In this document: positions 22,150 to 31,055 of the stretch, one piece after another | How the letters are laid out: the number at the start of each line of letters is the position of its first letter | Numbering within the stretch: the first letter of the stretch is position 1 | Source of the DNA: Allolobophora icterica | Taxonomy: Eukaryota; Annelida; Clitellata; Crassiclitellata; Lumbricidae | NCBI GenBank assembly: GCA_963556255.1 | Contig: OY744613.1 | Coordinates: 51,048,745-51,112,744, forward strand | DNA length: 64,000 bases | Direction: 5' to 3' | Translations under genes and position numbers: made by a program | Notes under the pieces: generated by a model | Told to the model about the DNA's origin: nothing | What the model saw: only the letters and a program-made list of their open reading frames with translations | Database searches by the model: none

Positions 22150-22505
22150 CCAGCTACTAAGCATGGGTTTCCTTGGACCAGCTGTTGAACCTGTGCGTTC
22201 GTACTCACGTCAACTCGCTAATTACTATGAGACGACGTTTTGTGGATGCAGAAGACACCGGCTCAGTATACACCGGATTTGGCTGCTCTGGCGTCGTGCT
22301 CATCTCTGGCAACGGCCTTGTCTGGGCGCCGTAGAACATGGATCAGGATCCTAACAGTGTAGCGTTGCCCCAGGAAAACACAGGATCCCTGGTTTTATTC
22401 TTCCCCGTAACGCGAGACACACGGTACATCGTGGCAAATTCTGACATTGTTATGTTATCCTGCTTTGTTTTCAAACGGCTTCAATAAAGGATTTGATTGA
22501 TTGAT
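22150..22505 (+). mobile_element. Retroposon 3' end with (GATT)n tail
   Basis: The stretch ends 'caataaaggatttgattgat', that is, a polyadenylation-like AATAAA followed by GATT repeats, on the plus strand. No translatable domain was recognised. It adjoins a long (ATGT)n tract and a second retroposon end in the opposite orientation. Confidence 0.45.
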
Positions 22506-22534
22506 TGTATGTATATAAATATTATGTATATATT

Positions 22535-22738
22535 GTGCATGTATGTATGTATGTATGTATGTATGTATGTATGTATGTATGTATGTATGTATGTATGTAT
22601 GTATGTATGTATGTATGTATGTATGACTGTATGTATGTATGTATGTATGACTGTATGTATGTATGTATGTATGTATGCATGTATGTATGTATGTATGTAT
22701 GTATGTATGACATTGTATGTATGTATGTATGTATGTCA
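22535..22738. repeat. (ATGT)n microsatellite
   Basis: About 200 bases of ATGT have sparse 'atgactgt' and 'atgcatgt' variants. The Met-Tyr-Val-Cys and Ile-His-Thr-Tyr frames are artefacts. Confidence 0.97.
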
Positions 22739-22740
22739 GA

Positions 22741-22865
22741 AGTAAGTATATTCTTTATTAAGAAACGCTGGCAAACGCCCAGCGCTGTACAAGAAAGATC
22801 ATACAGCATATTCGTATTACATATTACAATCAATCCTTTTAAATTTTCTTTAAACTTCCTAAAAG
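22741..22865 (-). mobile_element. Retroposon 3' end, minus orientation
   Basis: Plus-strand 'ttctttattaagaaacgctg' reads on the minus strand as a 3' end with an AATAAAGAA signal just before the microsatellite. It is tail-to-tail with the retroposon at 22150-22505. The body is short and unclassified. Confidence 0.4.
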
Positions 22866-22905
22866 CCATTTACCTGTTGATCAACAGAATTTAGCATGTT
22901 CTTAC

Positions 22906-23147
22906 TTCTACACGAAGCTGATAGACCAGTCCTGGTTGGGCGGTTACAAGATGGACCTTTTCATTTCCCAGCCAAAACTCTCCTCGTCCTATGTCACCAA
23001 ATCCGTTTCTATAATCAATCCATCCTCGATTGAAATCCAGAGATCCGTCAAAACGTTGCATCGTCATTATCCAATTGTTTACGGTTGGCAGCGGGATAAG
23101 ACCTCCACCTAAGTTGAGACTTACCATTTCCAGTTGCATTGACACTC
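22906..23147 (-). CDS. FReD gene 2, exon 2: N-terminal half of fibrinogen domain
   Basis: This 242-nt exon has the same phases as genes 1, 3 and 4: acceptor 'gatattgtag' in phase 1 and donor GAA|gtaaga in phase 0. It encodes GVSMQLEMVSLNLGGGLIPL, then NNWIMTMQRFDGSLDFNRGW and the GFGDIGRGEFWLGNEK run, ending YQLRVE. It is the most divergent of the four in its first 25 residues but the closest to the canonical domain there (it keeps GGG). The exon itself is open. The downstream exon 3 is frameshifted, so the locus is a probable pseudogene. Confidence 0.8.
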
Positions 23148-24480
23148 CTACAATATCATAGGAAAGTGTTAATTGTTAATTTCAATAGCGTCGGTGTCTA
23201 ATGCTTTACAAAAAATCTACTGCGCGGAGACAAAAACAAATGTTTGTTGTTGGAATTTTGAAATCTAAAATTTAAATCTACCTGGTAGAACTGGGCAGAC
23301 TGTAAAGGTGTCGTTAGGGTCAGACAGCCGTAGTATTCATCGGTCGAACCTCTGCACGAACCTTTCATCAGTGCTGTTAAATGCAGACAGTTTACACAAT
23401 ACATGTTACACAAAGTCAATCTTAACGATACCAGCTATTTTACGCGCTACACCATTTTCATTGTGTTACTACCTAGTCTCATTCCTTTATTTAGACAGGT
23501 TAAGACTATGATTGCAATTGATATAGCAAATTTATATGTCTCCACTTGGAGAAAAACAAACCAGAAACGCTCCGGACCTGCAAACGGGAAAACACGAATC
23601 ATTGTATGATTTTCAAGAGCTTACTAAAACGTATGTAGGCCTAGTATTAAAGTATGATTACAATGATCTTATTTCCTCTTATTCTAGTTTTTAAATGCAC
23701 GCACATAATAGAAAGTCATGGAATTTGATTATCAAGACGTATGGTTTTTTGTAAAATGTTTGTTCAACTGTTGTTGTTGTTGTTACGGTGTTTCAATCAT
23801 AAACCACTATGAAGGGACATTTAAAGAACGCTACAAATGTTGCCCAACAGATCTGAGCTGAAGAAGAATGCGTTTCTCTCTGGTAGTTCGAATTCATTAT
23901 CGTCTCACACTTATTTACTACTAACGCAATCCGCTACATTGAACATTGAGCGTCTCTTAATAGTTTGTTCTCGAAGAACGCTATATTATATATAGAGGCT
24001 GTCATACCTACCCATCGCTGTGCAATTCGAGTGCAACTAAGCATTCCAATTCTGCAAACGAAAACAGCGTAAGATTTCAAACAGACATTTCTCCCCGCTT
24101 GCTAGAGAATGGTTTGGCCGAGGAAGAAAGTCAGTCTTAACGAGATTAACCAGATCAATCGTTATAGGCCTACTTGTTTGGTGGCACAAAAAGCGCCCAA
24201 GGTTTCTGACCTAAAGCCCAGTGATAACAGTTGAACTGGATAACAGTCGGTAAACGCCCTATAACTGCTCGACGGTAACTGTTAATGATTACTCTTTTAC
24301 TGAGATAGCTTACAAACTGTCTGAAAATCAGCCGCTTATTTAAAAAAGAAGCATCTGTTAATCAGCAGAACTGTAAAACGGTTTTGCACGACACAGGTAA
24401 AACCAGGCAAATATTTTGGTGTATGAGTGCCTTGTCTCAAAATGTTCAACTCAGACATACAGAATCCTTGCCTGCTTAGA
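23148..24480. other. Gene 2 upstream region, no confident exon
   Basis: A minus-strand stretch at about 23287-23378 has an acceptor-like 'atttaacag', a donor-like 'ctaccag|gtagat' and an open frame (SCRGSTDEYYGC). Its phase does not fit the phase-1 start of exon 2. No signal-peptide or coiled-coil exon like those of genes 1, 3 and 4 is found. A short (TTG)n run is at about 23770-23785. Confidence 0.4.
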
Positions 24481-24484
24481 AAAC

Positions 24485-25320
24485 GGATGAGCGAGTTTCG
24501 AGTGGTTGGCGTGTTGGGCTATATCAATCAACAGGTCTGGAGTTTAAATCCCGCTAGGGCATCCAGACGTTTTCGCCCTAGACATATCCTCCGGACATCA
24601 CCCCGACATTTCCCCCTTATGAAAATTCCGCCCGGACATTTCCCACGAGAAATACATTGTATAACCGTAAGTTAGACATAAGTTTCATATTAATCCATAT
24701 TAACTTTGATGTTACAATTAGAGAAAATTTATACCAACATTTAAATTAATTTCTTTATTAGACAGAATAAGAGAAAAATCAGTTTTTTTATTGAATTTAT
24801 TTATAAGACACATGTAAGTTAGAGGTAAGTTTCATATATCTTTTTAAGAGTGGAATTTCTTAGGCTGTTGTTTAATGACGTTATATGCTGAATGTTTAGT
24901 GAGGTATGTTTGAAAACTTTATTAAATTCTTAAATGGTTCATGCATTTAACTCTACTTGATAATTAATACAACCACTTGAATAATAAATAATTAATTGAA
25001 ATAGCCAATTAAATTAACTTTCTCGTCAATGTTAATTCTGAGTAAGTCATCAAAGAGAGGGAAATTTCGGAGAATTGCCCTAAGGGAGAAATGCCCCGGG
25101 GTGATATGTCGTGGGCGGAATGACCTGGGGATATTTCCAGGGGGAAATGTCCTGGATTCCCCGCCAGAGTGGATATTTGTTTCGAGATTTCTGCTCCACC
25201 TTCTTTCCTACCCAACTCCGCTATTATGAGAACACCAACCGTACACTGTCAGTTGAAGGTGAGTCGGCGAGGGACAAGGCCGACCACCGCTCTCATATGT
25301 CGAAGTTAAGTTTTTTTAAA
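24485..25320 (+). mobile_element. tRNA-derived SINE-like repeat, copy 4, split by a MITE
   Basis: The head (24485-24559) has 'gcgagtttcgagtggttggc' and a B-box-like 'ggagtttaaatcc'. The body resumes at 25170 with 'tttcgagatttctgctccac' and 'cgtacactgtcagttg'. The two halves are separated by the Mutator-type MITE at 24560-25160. Confidence 0.7.
24551..25169. mobile_element. Mutator-type MITE, copy M1
   Basis: Imperfect inverted repeats of about 30-35 bp are rich in 'ggacat..cccc' motifs (24560-24595 and 25125-25160). They enclose an AT-rich centre without coding capacity. Flanks 'ccgctaggg' (24551-24559) and 'ccgccagag' (25161-25169) look like a 9-bp duplication with two mismatches. It resembles M2 at 42316-42850. 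Confidence 0.65.
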
Positions 25321-25400
25321 TACTTTTTTACTACGAGCAAGTGACTGACTCTGGTCTAGCTTAAGGGACTGCCCTTTTTCTTGTCTTCTTGTTTTCTTCT

Positions 25401-25541
25401 ATTCTTCTTCTTCTCCTTTTTCTTCTTCTTCTTCTTCTTCTTCTTCTTCTTCTTCTTCTTCTTCTTCTTCTTCTTCTTCTTCTTCTTCTTCTTCTTCTTC
25501 TTCTTCTTCTTCTTCTTCTTCTTCTTCTTCTTCTTCTTCTG

Positions 25542-25629
<88 letters not shown>

Positions 25630-25660
25630 CACTACTACCACTACTACTACTACTACTACA

Positions 25661-25749
<89 letters not shown>

Positions 25750-25800
25750 AACTACTACTTCCTCTTCTTCTTCTTCGTCTTCTTCTTCTTATCTTCTTCT
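25401..25800. repeat. (TTC)n to (TAC)n compound microsatellite
   Basis: About 140 bases of TTC run directly into about 210 bases of TAC, then back to TTC. Poly-Phe, poly-Leu, poly-Glu and poly-Tyr frames are artefacts. It ends about 80 bases from the PAN-like exon. Confidence 0.97.
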
Positions 25801-25880
25801 TCTACGAATAAAAGATGATGAACTGAAGATGAATAAAACCCAATTGCGAGGTGTAGACGGAGAAAATGTTTGTAGCTCAC

Positions 25881-26183
25881 CATCAGAAAATTGCAATCGC
25901 TGTTGTAAGAGACTCGCGACGGCAGGAAACTGTATAAATAGCATCTTCCACTGGAAGCGTAGTAGCTTAAATCAATGCATCGCTGTAAACGGTTGCACTC
26001 GAGGGCACACTCGGTGTGCGATTTCACGGTGAGACCTTGGAAAGAATCTTCCGGACTTGGACAATGGTTTTGACCGGCCAAAGATACGTCGAAAATCTGC
26101 ACGGTAAGGAAACATGTTGACAGCGTACAGCTCAACAAATAGAAGAGTCCAACGGAAAATGCCAAACGCAACGCAAAATGCAT
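25881..26183 (-). CDS. Signal peptide and PAN/Apple-like exon
   Basis: Starting at the ATG at 26183, a hydrophobic leader (MHFALRLAFSVGLFYLLSCT) is followed by a cysteine-rich segment. That segment reads NHCPSPEDSFQGLTVKSHTE, then CALECNRLQRCIDLSYY, then SGRCYLYSF and SDCNFL. The C...C.LEC...C..+..+Y...GRC.LY pattern is characteristic of PAN/Apple modules. The exon ends at ATG|gtgagc, a strong donor in phase 0. An in-frame ATG upstream (26234) would place the leader internally, so 26183 is preferred. It lies on the same strand, 2.7 kb upstream of FReD gene 2 exon 2, but the phases do not match directly. It may be an N-terminal module of gene 2 via an unseen exon, or a separate gene. Confidence 0.6.
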
Positions 26184-26955
26184 TTCTGCTTCAGACAATT
26201 TGTCGGACGTTAGATGTCTAGTGTTTGGAATCAACCGCAGGTCTGAGATGCACTGACTATGTATCCCACATCAGCGATTCAGTATTAGCTGCAGTATTAG
26301 CTGCAAAGCGCGTTGTCGCATTGATCAAGCTAAGGGTGTTCAGAAAATGTGCGCCTAGAACTGGTACTGTGAGATTCAGAAATGTGTGCCTCGAACTGGA
26401 GTTTCACAAATACGTACTATACGTAGTCGAGAATGAGTAATTTCTTACGGAACATAACTTTAACGTTTCAAGAACATTTTAAGAATGTGTATCTGGTGTC
26501 TTAGACGTCTTTGAGCAGATTACTGCGAAAAACAGTGAAATAAAGAGGAGTTAAGTAGAGTAGCGTAAAGTGGAGGACAGTGCAATTCGGTGGAACTGAG
26601 AACAGTGAAATGTGATAGAATGTTGAGCTCAATGGAGTAATGTAGTGCGCAACAGAATGCGTTTGTTTCAGACCATTTATTTAGCGTCTTGTTTTAGCCA
26701 ATCTTAAAGTGGTTGATAGCATGAGTAACATTGTCGATCTCACCTAGGTTGTGTTAACGAGCACTCTCAGTTGTTTGTGTGTGCAAGGGTATATCTGATT
26801 CAGAACCGAAACAACGGCCCAGAACATTAATCGATGTTCGTTTCAAGAGAAAATCCAATCGAAAGTGATAATCTACTGAGAAACCGTGGTCCTAGAAATA
26901 CTTTTCTCAACCAAAGGCTTTCATGCTTCGATTGGAAAACTCGAAGGGATATGGA
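26184..26955. other. No gene recognised
   Basis: Only short chance frames are present. The 'gagttaagtagagtagcgta' purine-rich scrap at about 26545-26640 is the reverse-strand version of the 'ctctactcc' block of the flank repeat. Confidence 0.4.
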
Positions 26956-27395
26956 AAAACAACGAATTCAGTGTGAAGACTAAGATTTCGATTTTGTGAT
27001 GCCATAGTACGTTGCTGTACGGATCAGAGACCTGGCTGATGACGGTGGCGAAAGAATACTGGAGGCGGCACATCATAGGTGGCTGAGGAGAATTTTGCAT
27101 GTTTTATGGCGTGATAAAACACCGAATAAAACCATAAGATGGTGCACGGGAGAAGAGGCTGTAGAGAACATCATCAGAAAGAGAAGATTAAAGTGGATGG
27201 GATATGTGGTTCAGGTGGAAATGGATGGAAGAGCCAATCAAGTGAACTGGATCCCTGAGGGAAAAGGGGAAGACCACGAAAGAACAGGCCGTAGACCAAC
27301 AAGGACTACTTGAAATGTTTGGAGATGTCGTGGAACGAGGCTGAAAGACTGGCAATGGACATAGGGTTAAGGACGAAGTAAGCAAGGACTTTTAC
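26956..27395 (+). mobile_element. LINE C-terminal fragment
   Basis: The translation LRRILHVLWRDKTPNKTIRW-like, then ENIIRKRRLKWMGYVVQVEM and ERTGRRPTRTTW, matches the 'L.W.GH..R' tail found at the C-terminus of several LINE families. A YGSETWLMT remnant precedes it at about 27018. The frame breaks at several points. Confidence 0.65.
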
Positions 27396-28185
27396 CTCAT
27401 CATTATTAGCCAAATATTATCTAGAATTTCTTTCTCATCGTTGAAAACCGATGTAACCAAAATTCTGATCTATTTCCGACACCAATGAAGGAGATTATTG
27501 AGCCCATGATCCATCGAGGCATGTTGGACGCCACATCTGGACAGGATATCGTCGCGAATCTGTGTTTTGCGAACTGTGTAACCTTCCCTACAGAAAATTC
27601 TAGAGGTGATTCAGCAGGATTTTCAAGGCTGCATACTTTTTGAAACGCCACGATTGTTCAGGGCGAAATCAGCTAATTGTAATTTACTTAATTACCGCAC
27701 CAATCTCGGTCCATTATTCAGAACAGCAGTCGCCTCTCTGAATGCGTTGGGTTTGCGAAGCGTTGATAGCAGACACCACGTAGATACAAAGGCCAGTGAA
27801 AGGAACAGTGCGTCGCTCACAGGTTTTGTTCTCTGTTCACTGGTCTCTATGACAACCAAACAATGGACATCGATCTCAGGACAACCCCTCTGATATGACG
27901 CAGAGCCGTGAATAAGCTGATACATCGCGCTTCGCTTCAGAGTGGCGCTTTAGAAGTTTGAAGTTTACGATTACGATTACGATTGTTACAAACGTCCCGA
28001 GTGAAGTCGAGAAAAGAGTTTTGGCATGAAGTCATCATTTGCATCTAAGGCAATAATGTGACCGAGTTTGTAGTTCCGATCAATTCAATGAAATATTAAC
28101 ATGGTTATACGGTCGCTATAGAAAAACGGGAACAGCTACAACAAGTCGCTAAAATGTCACCCTAGCGAAACTCATATACGCCTCA
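27396..28185. other. No gene recognised
   Basis: Nothing is identified apart from a short 'acgattacgattacgatt' repeat at about 27965-27985. Confidence 0.4.
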
Positions 28186-28360
28186 TCGGCCTCGTGTGAT
28201 TATACCAACGCTGACGAACAAGGCAGAATCGAAAAACTGCTTGGGAGGATGAAACGTAGAGGTTTCTTAAATCCTTCCGAGTAGGCAGACGAACACCTGT
28301 TCGAGCTTAGCTGGATCGACCCAGACGTGCGTTTTGAAAATTGTGATGGGAGTCAGGTTG
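28186..28360 (+). mobile_element. LINE C-terminal scrap
   Basis: The plus-strand frame reads DEQGRIEKLLGRMKRRGFL and, after a stop, DEHLFELSWIDPDVRF. This resembles the segment between the RT palm and the C-terminal 'HVLH.LLPP' of CR1/Jockey-type LINEs. A related, better preserved fragment is at 56520-56990. Confidence 0.5.
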
Positions 28361-28794
28361 CAACATTCATCCTTCTCCTACATGCCTACTATTGTCGATC
28401 TTGCGACTACCGAGTCGTATGGGCTAATTCCTGGCGGAGATCTGGTGTTCTCTTTGTGGTTAGCCCTTTGAAAGTCACCCATCATCGTAAGTTGTCTGCC
28501 AGCATATGCCATAAAACATTGGATGGGACCCCATTATGAGTAGCGACCACGGGACACGTATACGTCACAGCTCAATGGGCCCTCAAATGACACAAGGAGA
28601 TGGAAACCATATAGGCCCTATTTTGGTCCTATGTGAGTATCCTGGTAAGGTTACTATAATTAACCTCGCACTTTCGCGATCCACAAAAAATGTGAAACTA
28701 ATCGGCCATGCATTTGTTTGAGATCATATGCTTCGGACCTCTTGCCCTGGAATAGAGTTCCTTGTTCTCCAAGGTGTACCATGACATGTAGTAA

Positions 28795-29015
28795 CACTGA
28801 TGGTTAGAGCAGGTAACCAATAAGAGTTGAACCACCATCCTGGGTTGTAATTGAGGGTGCAGCTGGCAGCTGGATTATAATAGACAACAGCTTCTCGTAA
28901 ACAAGCGTTTCCAACTGGTAAACTCCAGATTTATAAAACGTTACGTAAAGCTAAGCGCAGGAAACCAAAGACCGCTGCGTCGTGTCAGACAGGGTTGTCC
29001 AGAGATTCACATACG
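28795..29015 (-). pseudogene. FReD exon 3 scrap joined to intron sequence
   Basis: The minus-strand reading of 28822-28866 gives CTLNYNPGWWFNSYW, clearly the NCAQ.Y..GWWFN.C part of FReD exon 3. Immediately beyond, 28885-29010 ('aagctaagcgcagg', 'cgctgcgtcgtgtc') matches intron 2 sequence near exon 2 of genes 1, 3 and 4. A deletion fused the two parts, so this is a dead copy. Confidence 0.7.
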
Positions 29016-30097
29016 ACTAAAATTGCCAGAAGACCAGGTAGTGAAGGAGAGAGAAATTGCTAAGACGGATTTCATTTAGGACGGGAGAGCCTGGAAGGCG
29101 AAGGATAATAATGACGGATCAGGTTAAGAATTCTCATAGAGGTGAAACTTGAGTGAGTGGAAAGTCTTCGGCGTGATAGATAGAACTACAGCTGAGGAAA
29201 TTTTGATAGCAAATAGATAGGTCTGTAGATGAAAACCTGTGATTCATCACTAGCTTTGATGTAAAATTACGTTAGCTGTTTTAACTAACTGCGAGAAGTA
29301 CAAACGATTTCCAGCAGGGACACCCGCAGGCCTTAACAAATTGGAAGCACACCAATCTCGTAAACAAATATTATGGCCGCTTGCTCGCTTTGCTATCGTA
29401 GATAATTATATGTAAGAAAATTGAAATAGCGGCCATAGATTGAGCAGTGAGTAGTGACAAGCGTAACAAAAAAATTCAATTTAGATAACATCTAAATGCT
29501 TTAACATGCCGTATTGCCGTTTAAGAAAAATATCGAAGCGATGCCTATTCCTTGTGTGGATTTGATTTGGTGGATGGACGCACGTGGGTCCAGTGCGTCA
29601 CGCTGCGGGCGCCTCTAGTTGCCATGATGTAGTGATTATATTTCTGAGAGCAATTCTTTGTTAGCGTCATTGATACCTTATCGAACGCCTTATTCTGAAA
29701 TAATGTTTCATCGACTGTTTCTTGCTATACAGATCTAAACTTCAGACTAACCTCAATTTACTTTAGCCTGCTCCCAAACACTATTAGTTCGGACAAGCAG
29801 GCGTCTGCAGGTGAAATGATTGATTGTGTAATTTACGCATTGGCAACAGATACAGCATGAATTCTATTTGTGCTTTTGTGGGAAGATAATTCTTCCCGAA
29901 GATTGAATAAAGGCGTTCGAATGCTGTCCAATGAATGGAACATTGCAAACTCATCCTTTGTGCTTCGAATGCGAGTCCGAATGCGAATCCTGAGTTACAA
30001 TGTGACATCAAATACAACACTGAGCAAAATCATAGGCGATGTGTGGTGGCCATGATTCCGGGATCATCTATGATACCTTTGTCTTCAAATTTGATTG
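29016..30097. other. No gene recognised; LTR element insertion site
   Basis: No exon or repeat was recognised. The last five bases (30098-30102, gaggc) are the target duplication of the element that follows. Confidence 0.4.
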
Positions 30098-30102
30098 GAG
30101 GC

Positions 30103-30587
30103 TGTGAACTGAGTTTTGTGTACAGTCTTGCAGTGCGAGATATTAGCGTATATATTTAGTGCGCTTACTTTAGTTTCACGTGTATATGTATATATGATAA
30201 ATGCATAACGTTTAATTGTACTGTCTTAGTGACACGCGCGGCCGGCCGATCTGGGCAGCGGCGCGCTATATGTATATTATAAGATTTCGCTTATGCGCAC
30301 AGAAGACAGGTGTGTCAAGAGGCGCGAAGAATTATGCTGACTAGAGAAGTTTGAATTCGAGTGTGTTCGCTGTAGTAGTGTGGCTGACTAGTTGAGTTGT
30401 AATCGAATTGAGTTCTGTCTGTTTGTTTCTTATTAAACTGAAAAGATATTAAACTGTGTTGCTGATTAGTTCAGGTTATACTTATACGTAGAATTAGTGT
30501 TCAAAAGGTGAACGTTAAATAGGCGTTAAGTACGAAGAGAACAAGGATTTAATCAGAAGGATTGTCAACGGAAGGATTGGGTTGACA
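30103..30587 (+). repeat. 5' LTR
   Basis: Starts tgtgaact and ends gttgaca, 485 bp. The only difference seen from the 3' LTR is T at 30350 against C at 35966. It contains ATTAAA-type signals near 30432 and 30449 that may serve polyadenylation. Confidence 0.95.
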
Positions 30588-30605
30588 TTATTGGTGGCAG
30601 CGGCG
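30588..30605 (+). promoter_or_regulatory. Primer-binding-site region
   Basis: Immediately after the 5' LTR comes 'ttattggtggcagcgg'. The TGG at 30592 is where complementarity to a tRNA CCA end would begin. The tRNA was not identified. Confidence 0.6.
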
Positions 30606-30609
30606 GGAT

Positions 30610-30910
30610 GGATAAAAACTCACGGTGGAACAGCGTCGGTGTGGATAAGAACTCACGGTGGATAAATACTCACGGTGGATAAGAACTCACGGTGGATAAA
30701 AACTCACGGTGGAATAAATACTCACGGTGGAATAATTACTCACGGTGGATATAAACTCACGGTGGATTAAAATTCACGTTATCACCTCCTTCGGCGGATA
30801 AAAGAATCTACGAAGGTGATAAAAGAATTTACAACGGTGTTAGATGAATCTACGACGGTGTTAGAAGAATCTACGCGTTGTTGCTGTGTGACGAGTTTAC
30901 GATATCAACG
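30610..30910 (+). repeat. Leader minisatellite of the LTR element
   Basis: About eight or nine units of 'aaactcacggtggat' with a period of 16-21 bases run to about 30780. They are followed by 3-4 units of 'aagaatctacgacggtgtta' to about 30880. The leader has no long reading frame; it precedes the gag ATG at 31056. Confidence 0.9.
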
Positions 30911-31055
30911 ACGGTGGAACACGAGGAAACGGTATAAAAAATTTCGTTGTTTTCCACGAACAAATATAAAAGAAATCCCGTTTGTTTATCGATTCACACA
31001 ACAAGAAAAACCGTGACTTCTTTGAAAAGAGAAATCACCAAAGTAAACAAGTAAG

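Noticed and set aside
23287..23378. Candidate extra exon of FReD gene 2 (SCRGSTDEYYGC frame)
   Set aside because: The splice-like borders exist, but the open frame ends in phase 0 while exon 2 needs phase 1, and the phase-1 frame has stops. Genes 1, 3 and 4 have no such exon.
25755..25880. Extension of the PAN-like exon to 25755
   Set aside because: A strong gtgagc donor at 25880-25875 ends the cysteine-rich domain; beyond it the frame runs into the TTC microsatellite.
29784..30020. Minus-strand 78-codon frame
   Set aside because: No motif, no splice context and no repeat-family similarity were seen; it is within chance length for this composition.
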